NCBI GenBank assembly: GCA_031290315.1
Contig: JAITNS010000064.1
Location: 1-8,570 of the forward strand
DNA length: 8,570 bases
Direction: 5' to 3'
Origin: Puniceicoccales bacterium
Lineage (GTDB): Bacteria > Verrucomicrobiota > Verrucomicrobiia > Opitutales > LL51
Part shown: piece by piece, positions 1-7,011 of the stretch
Layout: every line of letters starts with the position of its first letter
Numbering within the stretch: the stretch's first letter is position 1
Made by a program: the position numbers and the translations under genes
The notes under the pieces: model-generated
Told to the model about the DNA's origin: nothing
The model's input: the letters and a program-made list of their open reading frames with translations, nothing else
The model's database searches: none

Positions 1-1277
1 TGTTTTGCCCTAAACATTTAGCCAATGAGCCGGTGATGGTCGATGGAGAATACCAGCAGGCAACGTATCGTGAATTTCAGCACGAAATAGATATCTTCAA
101 TCGTGTATTTTTTAAGGTGATGTCCAAAGGCGATGCGCATAGTAGAGTGCTAACATTCCCAATCCCTACTATTAATGTTACAAAAGATTTCGATTGGGAT
201 AATGAAAATCTTAAAGGTTTATGGGAAATGACCGGTAAATATGGTATTCCTTATTTTTCGAATTTTATCAATTCCGATATGAAACCGGAGGATGCGCGTT
301 CGATGTGTTGCCGTTTACGTATCGATAATACGCATTTGGAAAAGCGGGGTGGTGGTTTATTTGGAGCTAATCCGTTGACCGGAAGCGTAGGGGTCGTAAC
401 CATTAATTTGCCACGAATCGGATATATATCTAAAACAAAGGAAGAATTCTTTACTCGTTTAGGGACACTTATGAATTTAGCTAAGGAAAGCTTAGAAATT
501 AAGCGCTCTTTTTTAGAAAAATTAACAAGTGCAAACCTCTACCCTTATACAACCTTTTATCTGAAATGGGTGAAGCAACGTCTCGGTTGTTACTGGAAGA
601 ATCATTTTTCGACCATCGGAATAGTGGGGATGAATGAGGCATGTTTAAATCTATTAGGTGAGGGTATTACTTCGAAATCTGGTAAGCAGTTTGCTTTAGA
701 TGTTTTGGATTATATGCGTGATAGGATGATCGAATTCCAAAAAGAAACCGGAAATCACTTTAATCTAGAAGCTACTCCCGCCGAAAGTACCTCATTTCGT
801 TTGGCATTAAAAGATAGAAATAAATTTGGGAGTAAAATTATTAATGCTAGTGTGAGTGAAATACCATTTTATACCAATTCCGTCCATGTTCCGGTTAATT
901 ATACGGATGATCTCTTCGAAGTTCTGGATCACCAAGACGATTTACAAACGAAGTTTACGGGAGGGACCGTAGTCCATTGCTTCCTTGGCGAACGTATTTA
1001 CGATACGAATATTGTGAAAAATTTAGTAAGAAAAATTGCCACCAATTATAAATTACCTTACTTCTCTCTTACCCCAACGTTTTCGATTTGTCCAGAACAC
1101 GGATATTTAGCAGGCGAAAAAAAGAAATGTCCCCATTGTAAAGCAAAAACGGAAGTCTATTCACGTGTCGTCGGTTATTTACGTCCGGTAGATCAGTGGA
1201 ACGACGGTAAGCAAGCGGAGTTCGCCATGAGAAAGACATTGAAATTACCGGTCCAGCAAACTAAGTTCGAAAAATAA
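1..1277 (+). CDS. nrdD: Anaerobic (class III) ribonucleoside-triphosphate reductase, C-terminal part, 5' end outside window
   Basis: This is the large subunit of the oxygen-sensitive glycyl-radical enzyme that reduces ribonucleoside triphosphates to deoxyribonucleotides in the cytoplasm; it needs the radical-SAM activase NrdG, which is not in this window. The reading frame is open from base 3 to the stop at 1275-1277, so the GTG/ATG at 33-38 are internal codons, not the start. About 424 residues are present of the roughly 650-700 usual for the family. Visible family motifs, in order: FPIPTINVTKDFDW, the active-site Cys region MCCRLR (Cys codons at 306-311), GGGLFGANPLTGSVG, and the C-terminal zinc site CPEHGYL...CPHC (C, H, C, C ligand set). 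It ends with SRVVGYLRP, where the Gly codon at 1173-1175 is the expected radical site. All key elements seen are intact. The gene converges on accA with only 21 bp between stops, and no clear terminator hairpin lies there. Family identity is very secure. Confidence 0.96.
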   Translation, partial: FCPKHLANEPVMVDGEYQQATYREFQHEIDIFNRVFFKVMSKGDAHSRVLTFPIPTINVTKDFDWDNENLKGLWEMTGKYGIPYFSNFINSDMKPEDARSMCCRLRIDNTHLEKRGGGLFGANPLTGSVGVVTINLPRIGYISKTKEEFFTRLGTLMNLAKESLEIKRSFLEKLTSANLYPYTTFYLKWVKQRLGCYWKNHFSTIGIVGMNEACLNLLGEGITSKSGKQFALDVLDYMRDRMIEFQKETGNHFNLEATPAESTSFRLALKDRNKFGSKIINASVSEIPFYTNSVHVPVNYTDDLFEVLDHQDDLQTKFTGGTVVHCFLGERIYDTNIVKNLVRKIATNYKLPYFSLTPTFSICPEHGYLAGEKKKCPHCKAKTEVYSRVVGYLRPVDQWNDGKQAEFAMRKTLKLPVQQTKFEK

Positions 1278-1298
1278 TTTCTCAATATAATACCTAGG

Positions 1299-2285
1299 CT
1301 ATCCTTCGGTAAAGATCCCTATATTCCGAAATCGATTATAGCGTTTTTCTAACAATTGTTTCGGGGATAATTTTTTAAGGATTTTCAAATGCCGAAGAAT
1401 GGCTTCTTTAGTTGATAAAAAAGTGACATTGGGATTGCGGTGGGCACCACCGAGTGGCTCGGGAATAATCTCCTCAACGATACCAAATTTAATTAAATTT
1501 TTTGGCGAAAGTTGTAGTGCTTCAGCCGCTTCTGGAGCAAATTTGCGATCTTTCCATAAAATAGCAGCACAGCCTTCGGGAGATATGACAGAATAATAAG
1601 CATTTTCCAGAATGAGGACTTGATCAGATACCGCAATCCCTAAAGCTCCACCGGATCCCCCTTCTCCGATAATAACCGAGAGAATAAGCGTCTGGAGTTG
1701 GCCCATTTCACGCAAATTGATAGCAATTGCTTCGGCGATATGTCGTTCTTCCGATCCAATTCCAGGATAAGCGCCGGCCGTATCGACAAAAGTAATAATG
1801 GGCAACGAAAATTTTTCTGCCAATTTCATTAACCGTAAAGCCTTCCGATAACCTTCCGGATATGGACAACCAAAATTATATTCGATGTTTTCATTTAATG
1901 ATCGTCCTTTTTGCTGCCCTATAACCAATATAGGTTCATCGTTGAGCATCGCAAATCCACCAATAATCGCACGATCGTCGCCAAATAACCGATCGCCATG
2001 TAATTCCTGAAAATTAGAAAATATATTATGAATATAATCTAGGGAGTAGGGGCGATCGGGATGGCGTGCGATGAGGATACGTTGCCAGGTCGAAAGATTC
2101 GCGAAGATATGACGCTCTTCGCTCGCAATTTTTTGTTCCAAAGCACTAATTTCACAAGAGATATCGACTTTCGCTCCCTGGGAACGTTCTATTAATTCAT
2201 CGAGATTCTTCTGTAGCTCTCGCAATGGTTTTTCAAACTCAAGAATATATTGCGATTGGGAATTCTTGGATTTTTTGCCAAACAT
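1299..2285 (-). CDS. accA: Acetyl-CoA carboxylase carboxyltransferase subunit alpha
   Basis: AccA with AccD forms the carboxyltransferase that moves CO2 from carboxybiotin to acetyl-CoA, giving malonyl-CoA for fatty acid synthesis. In the 328-residue form chosen here, an N-terminal charged coiled region (about 15-60) precedes the crotonase-like fold with GDRLFGDD (97-104), QQKGR (124-128), NFGCPYPEGYRKALRLM (137-153), FVDTAGAYPG (166-175), GEGGSGGALG (207-216, oxyanion-hole glycines), PEGCAAILWKD (236-246) and EPLGGAHRNP (276-285). Length fits the family (about 315-325). An in-frame TTG at 2321 would add 12 residues, but these do not look like family sequence. The ATG at 2285 is preferred although its AGGA sits only 2 nt upstream. 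One oddity is Ala170 where most homologues have Pro (DTPGAYPG). accA is last of four same-strand genes, 73 bp after oppA; accD, accB and accC are not here. Identity is secure; the exact start is less so. Confidence 0.96.
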   Translation of the reverse strand: MFGKKSKNSQSQYILEFEKPLRELQKNLDELIERSQGAKVDISCEISALEQKIASEERHIFANLSTWQRILIARHPDRPYSLDYIHNIFSNFQELHGDRLFGDDRAIIGGFAMLNDEPILVIGQQKGRSLNENIEYNFGCPYPEGYRKALRLMKLAEKFSLPIITFVDTAGAYPGIGSEERHIAEAIAINLREMGQLQTLILSVIIGEGGSGGALGIAVSDQVLILENAYYSVISPEGCAAILWKDRKFAPEAAEALQLSPKNLIKFGIVEEIIPEPLGGAHRNPNVTFLSTKEAILRHLKILKKLSPKQLLEKRYNRFRNIGIFTEG

Positions 2286-2292
2286 TGTCCTA

Positions 2293-2321
2293 ATTAAAAC
2301 AACTCCATACCTTTCTCGCAA
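2293..2321 (-). promoter_or_regulatory. Possible sigma70-type promoter directly in front of accA
   Basis: On the minus strand TTGCGA (2316-2321, 4/6 to TTGACA) is followed after 17 bp by TTTAAT (2293-2298, 5/6 to TATAAT). The accA ATG begins only 7 nt after the -10 hexamer, so such a promoter would give a leaderless or nearly leaderless mRNA. It would also exclude the upstream TTG start. In AT-rich DNA such matches are common, so confidence is low. Confidence 0.2.
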
Positions 2322-2358
2322 TAAAATTCTTTCCCATTTATTAAAATTTTATCCCAAT

Positions 2359-3945
2359 TCATTTAAAAGAAACAAACTTTAAGGGATGCCAATCGAGAAT
2401 ATTTGAGTACCAACCATCGATGCGTGGAGATACTAAATGGCAATGGGAATCAAAATAAAGTGGAATAATAGGCATTTCATCGATTATTAGAACTTCGCTT
2501 TCCGCTAAAATTTTCGAGCGACGATTGGAGTCATTTTCCTGGGAAGCTTGCAATAATAACTGATTGTAAGTCGCATTATTCCATTGAGCATGATTGTTGT
2601 TATTTTGGAAGCAAAGTAAATTCAAAAATGTCGTCGCATCATTAAAATCCCCAATCCATCCTCCACGACAAATATCAAAGGAATGATGACGCCGGTCATT
2701 TAAAAATACTCCCCATTCAGTACTTTGTAAATGGACGTGGAGATTCAAATTCTTTCGCCACATGTCTTGGACAGCTTCCGAAATCATTCTCCAGCTTTCA
2801 CTGGTATTGTAAAGAATTGTAAATTCCGGAAAACCTTTACCATCTGGATACCCTGCCTCAGCAAGTAATTGTCGAGCATACTCAACATCCTCTTGAAATA
2901 AAGGTTGTGAGTTATAGTACATCGTTCCCGGAGGTACAAGCGCATAGGCTTCAAATCCTGGACCGCGTTTCCGCAATTCACCTATCGCCCTACGATCGAT
3001 CGCTAAACTCAGGGCTTTGCGTACTCGTATATCATTAAAAGGCTTTTTTTGACAATTAAACCAATAAAAAGAACTGCCTAAAGCAGCTGTCGATTGTAGT
3101 GTACCTTGCTCACGATATAAAGAGATCTTATCGGGAAGAACACTTTCCGTGATATCCAGTTGCTTTGTCCTAAACATACGGTCCTCCGTCGAAGGCTCAA
3201 TAGCACCAAAAAATTCAACCTGGTCGATGCTTATATTATGGGCATCCCAATATCTTTCATTCTTCTGTAAAACTACTTTGTTGCCAATCTCGTGAGATTT
3301 TAGTAAATAAGGGCCATTTGTAACAATATTTTCTGCCCTTGTCCAACGGTTGTTGCGGTCAAAAAAATTACCGAATTGTTCGATATTTTTACGATTAATA
3401 GGAGACCATGCCCAATGGGTTAGTAGAGATAGGAAATAGTCTGTTGGATGCTCAAGTGTAAATTTAAGAATTTTTGGAGATATAACTTCGACCCCCACTT
3501 CTGAAAAAGGTACTTCATTATGATAACAACGCTGAGCATTTTTTAATACGAAATATAAATCGATCCAAGGGGAAGCGATGTCTTTAGAAAGCCCGCGCTC
3601 AATAGTATTGACAAAATCCCCAGCCGTAACCGCATCCCCATTCGTCCAAAAAATATTGTCCCGTAAAATAAAAGTATATTCCAAGCCATCGGACGAACGC
3701 GTCCAAGATTGTGCCATGCCTGGTAAAGGTTGTAAAGTTTTACCATCGGCAACTAGCAGGCCCTCGAAAAGCTCAAAGATAATATTTGCTTCTTGGAGAC
3801 TAGAACCAAAATTAGGATCAAAAGTCGATGCTTCAACGCTGTTACCAATTCTCAAAACATTATCTTTTCGTTGAAAACATCCCGAAGTGAAAATTGTAAG
3901 GGTACAAAAAATAACATTTAAAAAATACTTTATAATATATTTCAT
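2359..3945 (-). CDS. oppA: Peptide ABC transporter substrate-binding lipoprotein (OppA/DppA family)
   Basis: Extracytoplasmic peptide-binding protein of the SBP_bac_5 family, which hands oligopeptides to an OppBC permease driven by OppDF. The start is placed at ATG 3945 (528 residues); the TTG at 3984 would put 13 extra hydrophobic residues before an already complete lipoprotein signal (MKYIIKYFLNV...IFTSGC, Cys23, with a suboptimal Thr at -3). Family marks: the N-terminal STFDP (FDP about 42-44), ELFEGL (58-63), FILRDNIFWTNGDAVTAGDFV-like block (about 91-112), the C-terminal MPIIPLY segment (about 490-497) and the closing ILDWHPLKFV (about 515-525). Length matches E. coli OppA (543). No oppB, oppC, oppD or oppF lies within the window, so the binding protein is an orphan here and its permease must be elsewhere. 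It sits 91 bp downstream of the antiporter gene and may be co-transcribed. No Shine-Dalgarno is seen. Whether it binds peptides, dipeptides or something else cannot be told. Confidence 0.92.
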   Translation of the reverse strand: MKYIIKYFLNVIFCTLTIFTSGCFQRKDNVLRIGNSVEASTFDPNFGSSLQEANIIFELFEGLLVADGKTLQPLPGMAQSWTRSSDGLEYTFILRDNIFWTNGDAVTAGDFVNTIERGLSKDIASPWIDLYFVLKNAQRCYHNEVPFSEVGVEVISPKILKFTLEHPTDYFLSLLTHWAWSPINRKNIEQFGNFFDRNNRWTRAENIVTNGPYLLKSHEIGNKVVLQKNERYWDAHNISIDQVEFFGAIEPSTEDRMFRTKQLDITESVLPDKISLYREQGTLQSTAALGSSFYWFNCQKKPFNDIRVRKALSLAIDRRAIGELRKRGPGFEAYALVPPGTMYYNSQPLFQEDVEYARQLLAEAGYPDGKGFPEFTILYNTSESWRMISEAVQDMWRKNLNLHVHLQSTEWGVFLNDRRHHSFDICRGGWIGDFNDATTFLNLLCFQNNNNHAQWNNATYNQLLLQASQENDSNRRSKILAESEVLIIDEMPIIPLYFDSHCHLVSPRIDGWYSNILDWHPLKFVSFK

Positions 3946-4036
3946 GAATAAAATAGAATAGAAGACAAAAAGCGAATAATGCAATTCTTAAGTGAAAGCA
4001 ATAATTAAATAAATTTTTTTTAGCGATGAAACGTAA

Positions 4037-5461
4037 TTATAGATAGCTGAAACAACACCCAAGTATAATAGTAGGAATTAGGGCGCTAAAAAATAATTTT
4101 ATGGGGGAAATTTTTTGCGGAAAATATTCTTGTAAAATAGATTGACCTGCGGGATTCGGAGCATTGGCAATCACCGTTAACCCTCCTCCCGTAACCGCCC
4201 CAAATACAACCGCATGCTGTAATGCTACATTTGCCGAAATAGTCGGTACTAGTGATGATAAATAAGTAATAGCCGCATTGTCGTTAAAAGCCGTTAAAAT
4301 CGTAGAGCCTAAAAATAGACACGTTTCATTCATTCCCCCTAGGAGCGGTTCGATCCACCATTGCTGTAATCCGCCATGCGTCACTAATCCCGCTAAAAAA
4401 AATCCAACCAAAATCGGCGACTTTAAGGAAATCGATGTCTGATATATCTCTGTAATTTTTGTAAATCCAAAAAAGAAAAGAAACCCTATAATAAAAAGTG
4501 CTGGCGTATGAATGTTAAAAATGGTCCACGCTAAGAAAAATAAATGAATAGCAATAACCCATTTGGGAATGTAAACCTCCGATTGTTTTGTCACGATTTG
4601 TAAAGAGCGCTGCCTTAGATGTTCAAATTCTTTCCGAAAAATTAACCAATAAGTAATAGTAGAGAGAATTATTCCGATGATTGCCCGTATACCAAAATGC
4701 GTAAACATGTAAAGCGTATCCCAATGCCACTTACCTGAAACCATCAATACCGGTGGCGCCGCAAAATGAGTCAACGTCCCACCAACGGATATATTGACAA
4801 ATAATAGCCCCAATGTCGCATATCGAAAAATAAGCGAAGGTTGGAGTTGGTAAAATTGTTGCGCTAGGAGGAAGGCGGAGATTGTAATTGCGGCTGGCTC
4901 CGTAATAAAAGAACCTAACAAAGGACCGATAATGATAATCGAAAACCACCATGCGCATGGCGTATTTTTCCCAATCGAAGCGACTTTTTGCATGCAAAAT
5001 CTGGCGAAATAGAGGACCGGTTGACTGGCAGCAATTGCCATAATTACTACCACAAACATAGGCTCGATGTAGCTGACTGCGCTAAAATATGAAGTTACCC
5101 CATGCCAACCGTAAAAACAAAAAATTACTATCACCAAAGGAATTATCCAGAGCCCAAAAATTACTTCCACTTCCCCTAAAAAATGAAATAATGCCGCTAA
5201 CATCTTATCTTTCGGTGTGTCTTCGTGGAAGCGATGTGCTAAATTCGAGAAATAAGGAGCAAAAAAAGTATGGATGATTGCGAAAAAGAAAATAAGTGTC
5301 GCGAAAAAATTAAACGGAACAACTCTAATGCGTGATAGTAAAATATGTAGCAAACTTTCAGAAGGATTTGATGGGCCGTAAATATCTAAGGGAATAGGAA
5401 AGGAGTTTGCCCATAAGGCAGGACAAACCCAGCTAAAAATAATCGCAATCAAAATTTTCAC
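4037..5461 (-). CDS. Putative Na+/H+ antiporter (Na_H_antiport_3 / NhaE-like family)
   Basis: Inner-membrane protein of 474 residues, probably exchanging Na+ for H+ to hold cytoplasmic pH and sodium balance. It begins with a hydrophobic signal-like segment ending ALWA-NS (about residue 19) and then has about ten or more hydrophobic segments. Motifs typical of this family are GSFITEPAAITISAFLLAQQ (183-202), NISVGGTLTHFAAPP (223-237), LTAFNDNAAITYLSSL (389-404) and GGGLTVIANAPNPAG (425-439); the Glu188 and the FNDN Asp394 inside membrane-embedded repeats are the likely ion-binding residues (inference by analogy with ion-transporter superfamily proteins). The start is GTG at 5461. No ribosome binding site lies close to it; the nearest purine block (AAGGAAG) is over 20 nt upstream. 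TTGAAA (5491-5496) and TATCAT (5470-5475) on the minus strand, 15 bp apart, could be a weak own promoter. It follows tyrP by 58 bp in the same direction. The family call is solid; substrate is inferred. Confidence 0.85.
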   Translation of the reverse strand: MKILIAIIFSWVCPALWANSFPIPLDIYGPSNPSESLLHILLSRIRVVPFNFFATLIFFFAIIHTFFAPYFSNLAHRFHEDTPKDKMLAALFHFLGEVEVIFGLWIIPLVIVIFCFYGWHGVTSYFSAVSYIEPMFVVVIMAIAASQPVLYFARFCMQKVASIGKNTPCAWWFSIIIIGPLLGSFITEPAAITISAFLLAQQFYQLQPSLIFRYATLGLLFVNISVGGTLTHFAAPPVLMVSGKWHWDTLYMFTHFGIRAIIGIILSTITYWLIFRKEFEHLRQRSLQIVTKQSEVYIPKWVIAIHLFFLAWTIFNIHTPALFIIGFLFFFGFTKITEIYQTSISLKSPILVGFFLAGLVTHGGLQQWWIEPLLGGMNETCLFLGSTILTAFNDNAAITYLSSLVPTISANVALQHAVVFGAVTGGGLTVIANAPNPAGQSILQEYFPQKISPIKLFFSALIPTIILGCCFSYL

Positions 5462-5519
5462 AGAAATATATGATAAAAAAATACTTCCTTTTTCAATCTA
5501 GAAGTGCCATTATTCAATT

Positions 5520-6647
5520 TCATAAATGATATAAGTTTATGCATTCTAAAATGAAAATAATAATAAAAATGAGCCACAATAATAAGTAGCGCAAACGAAA
5601 ATAACTCGCTTTTAAAAAAGGAGTAACGGGTAATAACCCCGCCATAAGATTACCAAAAATACCCCCAGCAATCCCTAAAACAATAAAAAATAGTTTTGGA
5701 TTCATAACTGCAATAAATAATGGCAAAATAATTAGTAATTCCGTCGATTGCCGTAACACCTTTTTCTTAGACAATATATCATTTAACGCACCATGCATCG
5801 CCATCGAAACCCCCAGTAAGGACGTTACAATGGCAAAAAATGAAAACCCTTGGCCTGTATGTACGAAAAAATTAGAATTAAAATGTTCCTTAAGAAGTAC
5901 AAAAATAGGTAGCCCTAATCGTGCTGCTTCCGATAATTCTTCTACGGAAAATAATCGAAACCCAATCGTTAAAATGATAATGTTGAAAATTAATGGGAGA
6001 AATGTCCCAATCAAAAGTGCCCAATTGATAACTAAAGTATTGTAATTGAGCTGCTTGCATACCATCGGAATAACTTGGTGATATCCAAAACTACATAAAA
6101 TAAGCGGTAAACTTTGCGGTAATTGTAACCAATAAGCCCTATCCCAAAACTCTAAACTATTAGCAGTCCGAAAACTAGCGGTAACAAGAACAATAAAACT
6201 GCTGACAAGCCCAATGGAAAGTATGTTATTTAAAGAATACAGCAATTTAAAATTATAGCGTAGGCAATAGTAAATCAAAACCCCTATGGCAAAAATCGTT
6301 AGACCAATGCCAAAATTATTTAAAATACTCTGAAGGCCACTCCAATACGCTACGAGGAGACAAAAAGCAAGCGAAAAGTAACTCACATTAAACAATGTGG
6401 CGCCAATTGTGCCAAGCTGTTGTTGAAAGAGCGCCGGTAAATCGCGCTGCCTTTCTGCCACGAAGAGTCGTGCCAGTAAAATACCCGATGCAAGCATACA
6501 AATATAAATCCCCACCATTCCAACGACAGCCGGTAAATAGCCACAGTAGCGCAACGCGACAGGTAAGCCAAGTTCGCTCGCACCAATCGACATGCCAGCA
6601 ACTAAAAAAATGGCATTTAAAAATCGATAAAATGGATGGTGATTCAT
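5520..6647 (-). CDS. tyrP: Aromatic amino acid permease (TyrP/Mtr/TnaB, HAAAP family)
   Basis: Proton-coupled uptake of an aromatic amino acid (Tyr, Phe or Trp) across the inner membrane. The 375-residue protein shows about eleven hydrophobic segments (near 9-31, 37-60, 81-103, 112-129, 136-158, 178-194, 206-230, 264-287, 301-318, 320-340, 351-371). Recognisable family signatures are LVAGMSIGASELGLPVAL (about 15-32, the TyrP-type G-x-x-IGAG-M-x-x-LP helix, here with Ser in place of the second Gly), CSFGYHQVIPMV (185-196) and LLGVSMAMHGALNDIL (277-292). The usual length is about 400, so it is slightly short but complete at both ends. The start is ATG 6647. No Shine-Dalgarno is present; GTGAAAAA lies 9 nt upstream. 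It is first of four minus-strand genes and is divergent from tRNA-Phe. A tiny aromatic-rich ORF lies just upstream (see 6669-6704). Which aromatic amino acid it carries cannot be read from sequence, so the symbol is by family resemblance only. Confidence 0.83.
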   Translation of the reverse strand: MNHHPFYRFLNAIFLVAGMSIGASELGLPVALRYCGYLPAVVGMVGIYICMLASGILLARLFVAERQRDLPALFQQQLGTIGATLFNVSYFSLAFCLLVAYWSGLQSILNNFGIGLTIFAIGVLIYYCLRYNFKLLYSLNNILSIGLVSSFIVLVTASFRTANSLEFWDRAYWLQLPQSLPLILCSFGYHQVIPMVCKQLNYNTLVINWALLIGTFLPLIFNIIILTIGFRLFSVEELSEAARLGLPIFVLLKEHFNSNFFVHTGQGFSFFAIVTSLLGVSMAMHGALNDILSKKKVLRQSTELLIILPLFIAVMNPKLFFIVLGIAGGIFGNLMAGLLPVTPFLKASYFRLRYLLLWLIFIIIFILECINLYHL

Positions 6648-6668
6648 AATAATTACTTTTTCACAACC

Positions 6669-6704
6669 TTAGAAGTAGAAGAAATACAGTTTTTGCAATT
6701 CCAT
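6669..6704 (-). CDS. Possible aromatic-rich leader peptide of tyrP
   Basis: An 11-codon ORF in the sense direction just upstream of tyrP reads MELQKLYFFYF then TAA. Five of its residues, all in the last five codons (TAT TTC TTC TAC TTC), are Tyr or Phe, the likely substrates of the transporter encoded next. Its ATG is preceded by GTGAAAAA at a 9-nt spacing, exactly as the tyrP ATG is. The stop ends 21 nt before tyrP, which leaves no room for a terminator hairpin, so classical transcription attenuation looks unlikely; ribosome stalling or translational coupling would be the option. Known parallels are PheL, TrpL and TnaC, the last of which controls the HAAAP permease gene tnaB. The reading frame is seen directly; its translation and role are inference. 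The pyrimidine-rich stretch could produce such codons by chance. Confidence 0.35.
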   Translation of the reverse strand: MELQKLYFFYF

Positions 6705-6783
6705 AAAAAAATATTTTTCACTTTTAAGGAGAGGGATACATTTTAATATTTGCCTTTTTCTGTTAAATCAAAATTCCATAAAA
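6697..6783. repeat. 12-bp direct repeat pair flanking the candidate tyrP promoter
   Basis: TTTTATGGAATT (minus strand) occurs at 6697-6708 and again at 6772-6783. The distal copy abuts the proposed -35 hexamer and the proximal copy covers the start of the possible leader ORF. The spacing of 75 bp is about seven helical turns. This could be a pair of operator sites or simply an AT-rich coincidence; the motif is not one I recognise. Confidence 0.4.
6743..6771 (-). promoter_or_regulatory. Candidate sigma70-type promoter for tyrP
   Basis: On the minus strand TTGATT (6766-6771, 4/6 match) and TATTAA (6743-6748, 4/6 match) are separated by exactly 17 bp. Transcription would begin near 6736 and give an approximately 90-nt 5' leader that contains the whole possible leader ORF. 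Both hexamers are weak matches, so this is only a candidate. Confidence 0.3.
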
Positions 6784-6828
6784 TATATTCGTCGGGTACG
6801 CAATCGAAGAAACTAACTATGAAGATCA

Positions 6829-6987
6829 ATGGGGAAAAGAATAAGAATATCGGCACTGTTTCCTAGAGATCAAAAAAAGAAATGGAAGTCAAGTATAATA
6901 TTCATGACTAAAATTCGACGGACATTTTACATGGGAATTGCTTATGGATATTTGTTTTTGGCTGAATTTTTCTTAAAAAACAATTGA
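6829..6987 (+). CDS. Doubtful small basic ORF, 52 codons
   Basis: An ATG at 6829 opens a 52-codon frame to TGA at 6985-6987, which lies inside the TTGACA of the tRNA promoter. The product would be very basic at its N-terminal half (MGKRIRI..., DQKKKWK, TKIRR) and hydrophobic near the C-terminus (YMGIAYGYLFLAEFFL), as in small membrane-anchored peptides. There is no good ribosome binding site (only GAAG close to the ATG). A TATAAT sits at 6894-6899, ahead of an internal ATG at 6904, which would make a 27-residue form. I recognise no family. It may well be non-coding. Confidence 0.15.
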   Translation: MGKRIRISALFPRDQKKKWKSSIIFMTKIRRTFYMGIAYGYLFLAEFFLKNN

Positions 6988-7011
6988 CAGGTAGAATGAT
7001 GGTTGTAGAAG
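6984..7011 (+). promoter_or_regulatory. Promoter of tRNA-Phe
   Basis: A perfect -35 hexamer TTGACA lies at 6984-6989. The -10 is less clear: TAGAAG at 7006-7011 (16-bp spacer) is the best-spaced choice, and TATAGC at 7012-7017 is a better hexamer at too long a spacing. The mature tRNA starts at 7024, and the bases just before it (GCCGTGGA) are GC-rich, as in stringently controlled stable-RNA promoters. Confidence 0.45.

Noticed and set aside
33..38. GTG/ATG pair as the nrdD start
   Set aside because: The frame is open upstream to the window edge and the encoded part is missing the first 40% of the family, so these codons are internal.
1278..1298. Bidirectional terminator between convergent nrdD and accA (CCTAGG palindrome)
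   Set aside because: A 6-bp palindrome with no loop and no T-run is not a terminator; the 21-bp gap is too short for a clear hairpin.
3543..3874. Two ORFs, one on each strand, within oppA
   Set aside because: They overlap a complete SBP_bac_5 gene in other frames and have no start signals or recognisable motifs.
6383..6649. Small ORFs on both strands over the N-terminal part of tyrP
   Set aside because: They are other-frame shadows of a gene with clear HAAAP motifs and show no protein-family features.
6667..6729. CCTTA/TAAGG pairing enclosing the tyrP leader ORF as a regulatory stem
   Set aside because: Only five base pairs across about 50 nt with no extension; too weak to call a structure by eye.
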